Positions 11,955-23,174 of a stretch of DNA of 64,000 bases are shown here, piece by piece. The DNA is from Chiridota heheva. Lineage: Eukaryota; Echinodermata; Holothuroidea; Apodida; Chiridotidae. Position 1 is the first letter of the stretch, and every line of letters begins with the position of its first letter. A program made the position numbers and the translations under genes. Below the pieces are notes generated by a model, which did not search any database, was not told the origin of the DNA, and saw nothing but the letters and a program-made list of their open reading frames with translations. The stretch is taken from positions 248,001 through 312,000 of the forward strand of contig JAIGNY010002754.1 in the NCBI GenBank assembly GCA_020152595.1. Reading direction: 5' to 3'.

Positions 11955-12525
11955 AAATTTAAAATTCTTCATTTTAAGCCATTTTGGGTCATCAACTCGA
12001 GAAAAACTAAATGTTTAGTCTACTTCCGCAGGCTTGCACCCTCAATTCACCCGTTCCCCTAAATGAAAAACGCATAAAAATCACATATGGCTTCAAACAT
12101 TTTCTGTTCTTTGTCTACAAGCCCTGAGTGTCTACAAGCCCTGAGTGTCTACAAGCCCTGCACTTCTCATGATTTTAGCCTGTAGCGAAAAATGGCTTAA
12201 AATTGAGTGAAATCTAGGGGTGAAGCCCTGGTAGGGACACAGGGGGATGAAGAGACCAATGAAGCCCTTTTCTTGCCATTTTGATAGCAGAAAATTACTT
12301 ATTATTGTGTAAAATCCAGAGTCAGGGACCCGGTAGGCGCTGATGGGGCAAATCCCCCCAAAGCTTAGCATTTTTTGGTGTGACAGTACTTTGTGTCAAA
12401 TCTATGGGGCGAAAAAACCATGCATTTCTCGTGAATGTAATAGCAAAAAATTGCTTAATACTGTGTCAAATACAGGGTCGAGGTTCTGGTAAGCGCCAAG
12501 GGGGCAAAGCCCCGCAAGCTTAATT
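11955..12525. repeat. REP-E cluster
   Basis: A block at 11955-12050 (TTTTAAGCCATTTTGG, CATCAA, CTTCCGC) resembles 16548-16640. It is followed by three inverse-oriented relatives near 12165-12245, 12281-12365 and 12425-12520, each with a phrase like ATAGCAAAAAATTGCTTA and a GGTAGG-type GC patch. TCTACAAGCCCTGAGTG is tripled at 12113-12160. This is a decayed, locally multiplied repeat with no coding content. Confidence 0.5.
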
Positions 12526-12569
12526 GAGGCTTCCGGCCTCACTACTCTGCGGCCCATGCAATTTTGTTC

Positions 12570-13085
12570 ATTTTGGCAATTTCAATTAATTTTGGGGATA
12601 TTTCCTTATTTTGGGGCCATTTTCCTCAACTATTTGGGAAATTTCCTTATTTTTGGGCCATTTTCCTCAACTATTTAGGAAATTTCCTTCATTTTGAGCC
12701 ATTTTCTTCAATTACGGGAAAATTGTTTTAATTTTTAGACTATTTGTTGGATTTTTTTGGGAATTTGTAGACAAGTTTGACCAAAATTTTAAATAATTAT
12801 ACCCAAATTGTTCTACTATTTTACCTTTCAGCCTTTATTTTCAGAAAACCTTCTTTGAATTGGGGAAATTTGATGAATTTAGGCAATTCTTGGGAAATTT
12901 TGTTCATTTGTAGGGCAAATTTTGGGAAATTTTGTTCATTTGTAGGCAATTTTCTTCAGAGGAAAACTTTTGACATTTTTGGGGAATTTATTGATAAATT
13001 TGACCACTGCTTTTATATAATTTTATCAATTTTAGTTCCCAAACAGGAAAAACAGCAAGCTGATATCCTCTCAGCCCCTAATTAT
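12570..13085 (+). repeat. REP-C copy 1
   Basis: This is a degenerate run of GGGAAATTTCCTTCATTTTG-like words of roughly 20-30 bp, ending in a less repetitive tail (CCCAAACAGGAAAAACAGCA, then ATCCTCTCAGCCCC). The same order, subrepeats then tail, recurs at 36000-36300, 43745-44215 and, inverted, 49825-50095. The long open frame across 12777-13100 follows the low-complexity composition and is not regarded as a gene. Confidence 0.7.
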
Positions 13086-13384
13086 TATTGTCATTATTAA
13101 TTTTGTTGGCCTAGCAAAATAGTGGGAGTGGTTAAAACTCCCCCCCCCTCCCCAGTCCCCGTGGACCTAAAGGAACTAGAAAAGAGATACAAACACATGC
13201 CAATTGGAGAATGAGAGTAAAAGATTAATACAACTTAGGGCGTACAGTTTTTATTTTTGAGTTGTGTATAAGGGTGTTTCAGCTGATGTCACAAGTCACA
13301 TGACATCACTGTTGTCTGCTCTACACTTAATTAGACTTACATATGTTGCATGTTGTTGCATAAGATTATTTTTGTAAGATAATT

Positions 13385-13555
13385 ATGCTGGAATCTTGCT
13401 GTGCCATTGGTTGCACTAATAGATGTGTGCGGGGGAATAAAGAGACATTTTCTTGATTTCCATCTGATCCTGATCAACGTTCGAAGTGGGTTTCTGCTGT
13501 ACGACGCACGGCATTCAACCTACTAAACCCAAATGCAGCTAGCACTTTATATGAG
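13385..13555 (+). pseudogene. THAP-domain exon relic
   Basis: From ATG at 13385 the frame gives MLESCCAIGCTNRCVRGNK, then FPSDPDQRSKWVSAVRR, then NPNAASTLYEVC. This matches the THAP zinc finger order: a C-x3-C pair near the start, the FPxDP box with the invariant Trp, and after about 47 residues a third Cys. THAP fingers bind DNA and occur in P-element-type transposases and in host regulators. An in-frame TGA sits between ETFS and FPSD, where the family has an aromatic-basic pair. The final C-x2-H is not found: read-through gives VCRFCL, and GTATGT at 13556 could instead be a splice donor just before it. The relic is thus either a decayed transposase exon or a broken host copy. Confidence 0.6.
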
Positions 13556-13559
13556 GTAT

Positions 13560-14280
13560 GTAGGTTTTGTCTGAGTATAACAAATAATCAGTTGGTGATA
13601 ACGTTAAAGTTACTCTTGAAAATATAACTTACTTCAGAAAAATATGAAGAAAAATCGAAAGCAAGCAAAAAACCGCAAATCATTTAAATTTGCTAAATTG
13701 GTACTGGTAGGTTAGCATGTAGTATGTTTGTTTTACGTGTGATGTTACTGAGCTGTGTGAAGATGCGTGAAATGCAACAATGCCGCTGCCCTGCAAAATG
13801 GAGTCCAATTGCGTAAGTCACGTGATAAAATTCCTCTATTGAAGGTTGAAGATATTTTCAAGAGTTTGAATCTGCCTGATAGTCATCAACAAATTTCACG
13901 AGTAAAACAGACGTTTTGCTTAGAAATTAGAATCACTTATCATAAGACCATATGGACAGGAATTGATTTTTGTATTACCCAGCAGAATTTTCCCAGACCT
14001 CTAAGAATTGAAAGAAAATTACTTTTCACATCTGATCACATGTTTAACTATTTAAAAGAATAACTCAAAAAGCCAGTTAAAAAGACAAACAAATGATAAT
14101 TGTTTGTGCTGCCCTCTATTAATAACCAGGCTCAGCTCCATTTCATTTTAATAGTTACAATCACTGTTAAGTAGGTGTGAGAGAACTAGGTGTGGATTAT
14201 TATGGGGCTGGTGATGTTCTTTAAGGGAAAGGTTGTGACTTGTAAGGTATGAGGGTATGGTGGGTTTTATATTGTGGAGT
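13560..14280. other. Flank of THAP relic, no assigned gene
   Basis: An open frame of 98 codons (13767-14063, plus) follows the THAP exon and includes a GTAAGTCAC donor-like string at 13812. Its product is not recognised and lacks the coiled-coil or transposase motifs expected downstream of THAP. Whether it belongs to the same locus cannot be told from sequence alone. Confidence 0.3.
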
Positions 14281-14285
14281 GTTGC

Positions 14286-15960
14286 CTAATTGGTGAAAAT
14301 CAGGCTTGATGCGTGAGCCAAACGAAGGGGACAGGGATTTATTCCTGTCAAAAAAGGTGGAGAAATTAGCGCCGTGATTGTGAATAGGGTTTTGGGTGTT
14401 GCCGGCACTTTTAGGGATGTAGGAGAGACTGAGCTGTTTGCATCTGAGGAGGAATGGTAGTTCGTTGGCCTTGATATGGTTGGGGAAGTAATGTATGGGT
14501 GCCTAATCAGTCTTAGTGCTTCAATTTGTATGGCGTGGATATTACTAAGGTAGGGGTTGTGGGAGGCACAGATGATAATGATGTAGTGACTCTGCACGAG
14601 TGGTGTAGGTAAGTTTGGGGTCAAGGGTTAACCCCTGCAAGAATCGGGTGTGGTCGACAGTTGGAAGGCGGTTTCTGTTGAATGTGAGGTTGTGGTTAGG
14701 GTGCATCATTGTAGGGGTGACAAAAGTGCATACAACAGTATTATCTTAGGAGAACTTAAATATTGTCGCTTGGAGATGGAGGCGGTTTTATATGAGAGTA
14801 AAGCTGGGGTGAGTAGAAGATAGTGAAGTCATCAGATGAGAGGGCGCAATTGGTATTGGGGCTATGTTGTTGGCTATGCTCTTTATATTAAGATTAAGTA
14901 GAGTTGGGGACAGTATGTTGCTTTGGGGTACACCCTTTTCCTGGAGGTGTGAGTTGTAGAGGATGTGTCCTGTGCGGACATGAATATGCATGAGAGAGAG
15001 AAAGTTTTGAATGAAGGGAGGTCCTGGTATAGAGTTTACGAGTGGTGCTATAGTTCCAAATTGTGTCGTACGCTCTCTCAAGGTCCAAGAAGGTGCTTCT
15101 TCTTCACAAGGGCTTTACAGATAGCGGTGTCGGGTTTCATTAATTGATGTACGGCATTGCGTCGTTTTCTAAAGCTGCGCTTTGGTAGGGTGGGGAGAAT
15201 TCTATTGAACCAATTGAGTTTTGAATACGTTGCATAATCTTGCAAAGAGAGCAGGTGAGGGCAATGGGGTGGTAGCTGGAGGGGTTGCTGCCATCTTTTC
15301 CCTGTCTGAGGATGGGGATGATGATGTCTGTTTTCCAAATTGTGGGAAGGAATGGGAAGTCCAAATGTGGTTAAGGAAACTGAAGTTTTGAGATGTTTCA
15401 GAAACTGGTACTAGAGGATGTTAAGTAGTTGGTACCTGGTTTTGTTGTTACACTCTGATAATACACCTGGATTTAGCACGGCAGATGCGAAAGAGTTGAA
15501 GTTGTGAGTGGTAGGGTTGGTTTGATGTTAATAATGGCTTTCCTCCTGTTCTTGACAATTATGTACTCGTTGTTGAACCCTGGACTTTTTTTGGATAAGG
15601 GGGGGGTTCGTCAATTTGGACTTTTTTTGATGAGGGTGTTACTCAAGTAGAATAAGGGATCTTCGTTGTCCAAATGAGGTTTTTTTTATTAAATGGCCAG
15701 TTGGTCTTCTTGGGATTCCAGTAAGGGATGTGGTCTTTGGGGGTTTGAGTGAATCAAGATTGGGTGATGCTCAATCCCAAGGGATGTTCAGTAACACTCA
15801 TCAGTCTAATTCAAGGATGAGGTATAGGGTATAGATAGAAAGATTCACAAGAACATGTTCACTACTATGGGGTCTTCAGAAACCGTCCAGTTGAAGTCAA
15901 GGTGAGGTGGGGTACAGATAGAAAGGTCGATGTAGGTGACATGACAGGTAAAGGTAAATT
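14286..15960 (-). pseudogene. Jockey/I-like LINE relic: endonuclease end, RT and C-terminal region
   Basis: Read on the minus strand, the endonuclease end appears first (YIDLSICTPPHLDFNW at about 15940-15885). RT follows: IWKTDIIIPILRQGKDG and YHPIALTCSLCKIMQR (about 15350-15235), then MDLERAYDTIWN and a QEKGVPQSNILSPTLLN block (about 15090-14900). The post-RT part (HNPYLSNIHAIQIEALRLI) lies near 14560. Block order and spacing match Jockey/I-superfamily LINEs. The YADD box is not found and frames change repeatedly, so the copy is dead. Its codon use and G-rich plus strand differ from the neighbouring AT-rich DNA. Exact clade is uncertain. Confidence 0.8.
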
Positions 15961-15964
15961 GCCG

Positions 15965-16547
15965 GGAGTCTTCGCAAACAAACAAAAATAGCAAAAAACA
16001 GAAACTATGATACCCTGCAACGTAGGGGAAACAGAAACTATGATACCCTGCAACGTAGGGGAAAATTAATATTCACAGCACCAGTGCAGATTCGTCAGTC
16101 TCAACAATATATCCCTCAAGAAGGATATTCATTTCTCAAAGTGGCAAATGTCACATTTATCAGTTCGTGAAAAAGACAATCAAAAGGTGGTATGCACATT
16201 CGCCAGAGTTCACTATCTGTATAAAAAAAAAAAAACGTTTGTGGTAGCCCCACCCAAAAGGTCAGCGATTTTTAGTACGCTCCCCGCGGGCCAAATATGG
16301 CCTGCCAGACAAGTCAATCTGGCCCGTGAACAGTTGGAACTAAAATATCATACCAATCAATCTGAAAGAGTACGGTAGAAATTTCAAAATATTCGTCTAC
16401 TTTGCGCACTAAAACATCGCAACTTGTCAAATAAAATGTTATTTTCAGTGCTGATATAAATTGGGCAGACTCGCGGTTTGTCCAGCGGTGTGCCGCTAGG
16501 GGGAGGCACAAAATTTTCTTCCCGTCTTCAATTTAATTGAGGAATTT
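15965..16547. other. No gene recognised
   Basis: A 32-bp direct duplication (GAAACTATGATACCCTGCAA) occurs at 16000-16062. A patch at 16255-16330 (CCCCGCGGGCC, then ATCTGGCCCGTGA) is GC-rich and looks like the edge of an old transposon, but no partner was found. Confidence 0.45.
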
Positions 16548-16793
16548 CTGTGTTTGATTTTAAGTCATTTTGGTGCATCAAAAACAAGAAATCTGAAGAG
16601 CTTCCGCCAACTAAACCTCTACCAGGGCTTCACCCCTAGAACCCACCGAAGAGCCCCTGGACCACATGCCGTCATGCGCAGGCTTCGTATGCCACCAATA
16701 AGCGCCACTTTTATAGTTCCCCCTCCCCATTTTCCTCTCCTGAACTACTGTGCCCCCCTTCCCCCCCAAAGAAAATCTCTGGCAACGCCACTG
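16548..16793. mobile_element. REP-E copy ending in a hAT-like terminus
   Basis: The left part (16548-16640) resembles REP-E at 11955-12050 and includes AGGGCTTCACCCCTAG. The right border CTGGCAACGCCACTG (16779-16793) is the reverse complement of CAGTGGCGTTGCCAG, the type of terminus common on hAT-like non-autonomous elements. The matching left terminus was not located, so the extent is approximate. Confidence 0.4.
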
Positions 16794-16799
16794 GACTTG

Positions 16800-17543
16800 T
16801 CAAAGGAAGGTAGAAAAGAGAAAGTCTGGCGTACATCTTGTTTGTATTCAAGGATTGTTTTAAGGGATTTTGTTTGTCATGTGACGTTGGTTTTACCATG
16901 TGATGGCCTACAGCCTGAGGCTGTTGTGAGATGATGGCCCTTGGAAAATAATAATTCAGAACCCGTGCAATAGGTGGAGCAGTAGAGCATGCCATACAGC
17001 AGCTGATTATGCATAAAACTCAATTTTTGCCAAAATTGCAGAATCGCCCAAAAAAGGGACGATATGTCACCCTACAATACTTAGTAGTCACATCTGATAA
17101 AGCTTCACTAAAAGGAAATGTTATTGAGACAGTTTCTTCACAGTTGTATTTTATTGTTCTCTAGCTGTCATAAAAGATTATCACTAATAAACATATGCTT
17201 TCAAAATCAGGGTCATCGACTAATAAACATCATTTCAAATTCAATATTGCTTTTATACACATATCGAATTCTCCCAAAGTTTCTTCCGCATTTTCACCTT
17301 GCGGTATCATCCAATAAGGCTTGAAATCATTTTCCGCTGGGAGATTCTGCATTATGCAAATTCTTACCCTTAATCAATGCCTAAAACGTAAATCTAATAA
17401 GGAAGCCCTTGATGCATCAGTCGAAATGCTTCAAATAAGAAAAATGACCAAATATTGACACATGCTGTTATAGGACATATCTTGCTGTTAATTCAGTCAT
17501 AACCAATGCATCTTACACAATTTGAAGAGAATGATGAAGGATG
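16800..17543. other. No gene recognised
   Basis: AT-rich unique DNA. ATCACTAATAAACAT and its near copy ATCGACTAATAAACATCATT at 17178-17235 form a small duplication. Nothing else is supported. Confidence 0.5.
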
Positions 17544-17817
17544 CCCCTTGCAAAAATAATGTAGCTTTCAGCATGCTTGCAACAAACTAACAATTTTTAG
17601 TTTGTACAAGTGCTGCAAGCAAGTATTTGGAACAAATACAAGTTTGCTGTGCAATCTAACCTATTAGCTTGCGCAATTTACGCTAGCAAAAAATATTTGT
17701 TTGCTTAAACTTTTTGGTAGCTTGCATTAGCTAGCAAGCTTGTATTTGTTCCAAATACTACCTTGCAGCAAGCTAAAAATTGTCAGCTTGTTCCAAACTA
17801 TTATTTCTGAAGGGGTA
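17544..17817. mobile_element. Foldback element with long inverted arms
   Basis: The left arm (17544-17655) and the reverse complement of the right arm (about 17735-17817) share CCCCTT, AATAATG/AATAATA, ACAATTTTTAG and TAGTATTTGGAACAAATACA-like blocks. A short centre (about 17656-17734) is rich in GCTAGCAA words. The whole could fold into a 75-110-bp imperfect hairpin. Structure fits a MITE or foldback transposon; the flanks show no clear target duplication. Confidence 0.7.
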
Positions 17818-18238
17818 ACTTATGAAAGCATCAGCTAAAAAAAACTATACATTCTTCCACAGCCAGGACCAAAGATACTCTGGTTCAAAATTTCCAAGGG
17901 GTACACAGGTGAGGTTCAGCATGGTTTTGAAACAGTTATCCTTTTGATGAAGACTCAAATTGGGCGCCTTGTTCCTGTCCTTGATTTCAATCATTAAACA
18001 AAAATCAAATAAACAAGTTGCGTCCCATGTGCATTTGATGATGAGATATCATGACAGAATACGTACTAAATTGTTGTTCTTGCACTTTTCTTTGATGAAT
18101 AATTCTTTAGGGAAGAGGCGATTATTTAACCGCCGATCATTAAAGACCTGTTGTGTGTGAATATTCTATGCATAATCCCCTGGTTACGACTACTACGTAA
18201 CACTCTACATCCCACAGTGTAAATGAGCCAATGTACTT
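17818..18238. other. No gene recognised
   Basis: AT-rich unique sequence with no supported feature; the short frame at 17960-18160 shows no motif. Confidence 0.5.
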
Positions 18239-18240
18239 AC

Positions 18241-18390
18241 AATCCGCAGGATGTCTTTTGTTTGGCAAACAAAAGAGCAACAGCAGGCTCGTTGCCCCAG
18301 CAAAGGAAGGATTTATACCGATCAATACCTGTTGAAGGAGTTGCATTTGCTCCCCAATACACTTGACGTTCAGTTGTATGATGACGTACA
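18241..18390 (-). other. Possible 150-nt exon
   Basis: On the minus strand an acceptor-like string ending CAACAACATTAG precedes 150 bases that are open in two frames, and a perfect GTAAGTA donor follows directly. One frame contains VYWGANATPSTGIDRYK and FLCWGNEPAVALLFAKQK, which has a balanced composition unlike translated AT-rich DNA. No family is recognised. The open second frame weakens the case. Confidence 0.3.
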
Positions 18391-18879
18391 CTAATGTTGT
18401 TGAATGTAGCATAAAATTGTTATGTTGTTCCCGTCGAACCAATAGTTTCAATGAAAAGAAAACATGTCTTTGTCTTTTCTACTTATTTAAGTGAAATACC
18501 AACAATTAGCATTCCCCTTGATATCTCTCCCTAAGTTATATAAAGTTAAGTCGAGCGGGCGTAAGGGGAGCAAGATTCCCAATTTTTCCATTAGTATTAC
18601 TTGCCTTTTTTGAGCGCGTGTTTACTTTTCCATTTGGAACGTTTCATTGTAACGTGAGATAGCAACATTTTGAAGGTACAAAAACTTAATCATTACCATG
18701 TCTCTCAAGGCTTGCATGACTTACATAACTTCAGATAATTCTATCTAAGTTTTAATACAATGTTTAGATCACAACGTTTGAGAGGTGAGAGAAGAAATTC
18801 ATATTAACAGGCTTAAAAGTACATCGCGGAACGTGAGTTGAAGTCTTGCGCAAATCAGTGCACTTTGTTCATAAGTGCC

Positions 18880-18915
18880 TGGGGTCTAATTAATATACAT
18901 GTTAATTAGACCCCA
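18880..18915. repeat. Perfect 14-bp inverted repeat with 8-nt loop
   Basis: TGGGGTCTAATTAA (18880-18893) pairs exactly with TTAATTAGACCCCA (18902-18915) across TATACATG. It lies in otherwise plain sequence. It may be the trace of a very short foldback or a protein-binding palindrome. Confidence 0.8.
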
Positions 18916-18919
18916 TGTT

Positions 18920-19795
18920 AATAAGAAGGACGGAGAAAGTTGAAACGGAATCAAATCAAACTAGCACGATATCCGTGAATAAACCCAGGAATTCTGATGG
19001 GTAGGAGTTACCATATTTAGGATCGTAGTCAGTTATTAGTGCATGGTCCGTTGGAAATATTTATTTTCTGATGTATTGAGAAGTAAATAAGTAGCAAAAT
19101 AAGAAATTACAAAAAATTACAATTTCTTGTTAATTTTTTATATAACTTCAATGCAAAGCAGCCCAAGTTTTCAATTTAATTCTGAACACAAACACATTTC
19201 CAATCAAAAGAAACAAATGAGATAGATCTGAATATACTAGATATATTTTTTTCATAATTTAAATTTGAAAGAAAACTTGGGCAGCATTTTTTTTTGGCTT
19301 CAGCTGTTTTTATTTTGGCGTCAGCTGTTTTTATTTTGTCTTCAGCTGTGGATAAAAAAAAAAAAAAAAACAGAAACATTATTTAAATGTGCAGCATCAA
19401 ACATAAAGAGATGAAATACAGCAAAATAATCACAAAAGTTACATACAGAAAAGATATTAGGCTTTTAATGTATATTCATCAAGGGAGGTAAAAAACAAGC
19501 AAGATCTGTGAAAACTTTTCCTATTGCACGCTTGTAAAGCTGATGCAATCGATACATGCCAGTCGAAAGTACAGCTAGCTTCTATTGTTATTGTAAGGAG
19601 CTTATTTCTGGTGTGTCAACATAATATAACTGTTTTTGCTGTGATCAGAACTCTGGGGAATTTGGCATTGTTGTGTGACCATTAAAGCCTTAGTCATTAA
19701 CTTGTTCAGAAAAAAAAATGGCGATGCACAGCGATTAAATAATTGCCTATTCCCTCACATAGGTCCAAAAGATAATTAAAATGAAAACCTCAGCA
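18920..19795. other. No gene recognised
   Basis: AT-rich sequence. A triple of about 22 bp built on TTCAGCTGTTTTTATTTTG lies at 19295-19350 and is followed by an A run of 17 at 19354-19370. No coding signal. Confidence 0.5.
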
Positions 19796-19796
19796 T

Positions 19797-20496
19797 AAAC
19801 ATGTTGCGAACATTCTTCCCACATATTGCAACCGATCTTCCCACATGTTGCGACCCTTTTTCCCAACATGATGGTACATGTTGCGACCATTCTTCCCACA
19901 TGTTGCAACCGTTCTTCCCACATGGTGCGACCGTTCTTCCCACATGTCGGGACCGTTCTTTCCACATGTTGCGACCATTCTTCCCACATGTTGGGACCGT
20001 TCTTCCCACATGTTGCGACCATTTCCCCCACATGTTGCGACCCTTTTTCCCACATGATGAGACATGTTGCGACCATTCTCCCCACATGTTGCGACCGTTC
20101 TTCCCACATGTTGGGACCTCTCCCACATGTTAGGACCGTTCTTCCCACATGTTAGGACCGTTCTTCCCACATGCTGGGACCGTTCTTCCCACATGTTGGG
20201 ACCATTCTTCCCACATGTTGGGACCGTTCTTCCCACATGTTGGGACCGTTCTTTCCACATGTTGGGACCATTCTTCCCACATGTTGGGACCGTTTTTCCC
20301 ACATGTTGCGACCGTTCTTCCCACATGTTGGGACCGTTCTTCCCACATGTTGGGACCGTTCTTCCCACATGTTGGGACCATTCTTCCCACATGTTGGGAC
20401 CGTTCTTCCCACATGTTGGGACCGTTCTTTCCACATGTTGCGACCGTTCTTCCCACATGTTGCAACCGTTCTTCCCACATGTTGCGACCCTTCTTC
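19797..20496. repeat. 22-bp minisatellite, about 31 copies
   Basis: The unit is ACCGTTCTTCCCACATGTTG plus GG, with a GTTGCG variant and occasional AACATGATG interruptions near 19865 and 20050. Because 22 is one more than a multiple of three, all three frames cycle through the same 22-residue peptide, so long open frames occur in every frame on both strands. They are artefacts of the repeat. Confidence 0.95.
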
Positions 20497-20750
20497 CCAT
20501 ATATTTTTCATGCTTTTTGATTGTATTTGTTACCAGTGTTTAAAAGCTACATTGTGAGCAAGGGGGCTCTTCTCCCCAATGTTGGGAATGTTCTTCCCAC
20601 ATGTTGGGACCGTTCTTCCCACATGTTGCAACCGTTCTTCCCACATGTTGCGACCCTTCTTCCCATATATTTTTCATGCTTTTCGAATGTATTTGTTACC
20701 AGTGTTTAAAAGCTACATTGTGAGCAAGGGGGCTCTTCTCCCCAATGTTT
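20482..20750. repeat. 168-bp direct duplication at the array edge
   Basis: The block running from CCCATATATTTTTCATGC through TTACCAGTGTTTAAAAGC to GGGGGCTCTTCTCCCCAATG appears twice, 168 bp apart. Three or four 22-bp units sit between the copies, so the array end and its flank were duplicated together. Confidence 0.85.
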
Positions 20751-20754
20751 ATGA

Positions 20755-21110
20755 CATGCAACAATGCATTATCTGCTCAAAATGTGTGATTATGAAATAT
20801 AACTAGGGGGCTGAGCCCCCTCAAAAATAGCTAGAGGGATCATCCCCCCTCCCCTACTTTTACTCCACTGTTTGTTACATGTTCTATTCCTTAATCTCAG
20901 TCTTTGAAAATGATACAGTCTCCTATTCCAAAAAAATGATTGGGGACCAGTGGCGGATCCAGAATTGTTTATATGGGAGGCACCTTTTGACCTCTTACAA
21001 TTTTGTGGTGAATATTACACATAAAACTATCACTATGTGGCACTGGATATACTTGCTATATGTTTGTGTTATGGTTGTAAAACCACTGTTTAAAGCACCC
21101 ATAATAATCC
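20755..21110. other. Flank with a hAT-like terminus
   Basis: CAGTGGCGGATCCAG at 20948-20962 resembles a hAT-type left terminus and is close to the reverse complement of the string at 16779-16793. GGGGGCTGAGCCCCC at about 20807-20821 is a short palindrome. No coding region is seen before 21111. Confidence 0.4.
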
Positions 21111-21850
21111 CCTATAAATTTTCCCCTATGATCCACAACATCCCAGCAGCCACCAACAAACGCCTTTCAGAACTCTCACACATGTAACTGTTTCTAACAA
21201 TGCCACCACAGACTACCAAAATGCCTTTATAGCAAGCAGCTATCAACCCACATTTGAATACACCCTGCCACTGAACGCAAAAACCGGAGCAGAAAAATCA
21301 TTTAGTTTAACCCACCCTTTAGCAGAACAGTAAAACCTAATGTAGGAAAAATCCTTTTGAAGTTAATCACCAAACACTTTCCTCACAGCCACATATTCCA
21401 CCAAATCTTCAACAAGAAAGAACAAAATCAAAGTGAGCTACAGCTGCATGAAAAACATCAAATTATTCATCCAGAGCCACAACTCGAAACCCTGTCACAA
21501 ACAAGCTCAACTACCCCCCAAAACAATGCAACTGCTGCACAAAAACGCACACTGACTGCACACTGACTGCCCCTGAGCGGAGATTGCTTCGCTAAAGCCA
21601 TTGTGTACAAAGCTCAAGTCTACAAAAACGATGCTGTCTTTACATACAATATATAAATACATGATAAGTGGGTGCTTCAAACAGCGGTTTTACAAGCAAA
21701 ACAAGTCCTTCAAACACAGCATGCATTCCAGCGAAAGAGCTTTCTAAATTTATCTGGGCTCTAAAAGAAAAGAACAAAACTTCAAGAATTCATAATGGAC
21801 AATGCAATCTATGCACCGAGGAGAAACTAGTCATTGGCAATGCAACCTTC
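21111..21850 (+). pseudogene. GIY-YIG retroelement (Penelope-like type), C-terminal relic
   Basis: Several blocks match the region after the RT in GIY-YIG-bearing retroelements. In order: NIPAATNKRLSELS (about 21137-21178), [16 protein letters not shown] and [18 protein letters not shown] (about 21310-21420), a Cys-poor linker, LPLSGDCFAKAIVYKAQVY (about 21568-21625), then [13 protein letters not shown] and [14 protein letters not shown] (about 21740-21840). Such proteins reverse transcribe the element RNA and nick the target with the GIY-YIG nuclease. A conserved Trp codon before NPPF is TAG here, further stops and shifts follow, and the tyrosine-glycine heart of the nuclease is destroyed. 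The RT itself is absent. The relic runs straight into (AT)n. Family placement rests on remembered motifs. Confidence 0.7.
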
Positions 21851-21862
21851 CCAACAAAACAA

Positions 21863-22555
<693 letters not shown>

Positions 22556-23152
22556 GGGGGGGGAGGGGGGCAGGGAGACTTAAAGTGTTAAAATCATCAG
22601 GCATCTTAAGTTTTCTCTTGACCGTGACATTATTACTGATTGTTAAGCATCTTAAATTAAATCTGAAAGTAACTTTTTCTACAAGTTTTGATATAAAAGG
22701 TTAAGTTTGATACAGGCTGGTAAATCTTTAGCACCCCTTTATTTAGGCCAGACTTCATAGTTTTACATTAGAGCGCTTAAAGCAAGATGGCACTTTTGAA
22801 TCTAAAAGATTGTTATGATTTGATCAATTTAGCAAAGGTTGTATTTACCCATATCTAGCTTTAAACAACCTGCCAACCTAAGTCCATGAACCACTACCAA
22901 AATATGCTATTCAAAAATCCTACACCCTTCAGCACTTTCAGTTAATTACCTTGGCAGTGTTCACATTTAAGGTTCAAAATTTGGGAAGATTCCCCCTCCC
23001 TTTGGTATTTTTATTTTAGGGGAAAGGGGGGGATTTTGAAAAATAAGGGGGGACTTAAAGTGTTAAAATCATCAGATATCTTAGTTTTCTGTTGACCGTG
23101 ATGTTATTACTGATTGTTAAACAACTTAAATTAAATCTGAAAGTAACTTGTC
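22556..23152. repeat. Direct repeat pair of about 110 bp
   Basis: GACTTAAAGTGTTAAAATCA and the following 90 bases occur at about 22578 and again at about 23051. Each is preceded by a G-rich run and each ends in TTAAATTAAATCTGAAAGTA. The first copy continues into a LINE fragment that the second lacks. Confidence 0.8.
22676..22835 (-). pseudogene. L2-like LINE RT fragment
   Basis: This block matches 35270-35410, part of the L2-like RT relic on the minus strand, through CTACAAGTTTTGATATAAAA and GCGCTTAAAGCAA. It covers only the entry to the RT domain and is too short and decayed to code. Confidence 0.65.
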
Positions 23153-23174
23153 ATGGATAATATAATGGACAAAT

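Noticed and set aside
12777..13100. 107-codon Phe-rich frame as a gene
   Set aside because: It lies in REP-C low-complexity sequence; similar frames arise in the other copies on either strand.
19747..20557. Many long overlapping open frames on both strands
   Set aside because: They are translations of a 22-bp repeat; the period leaves all frames open in rotation.
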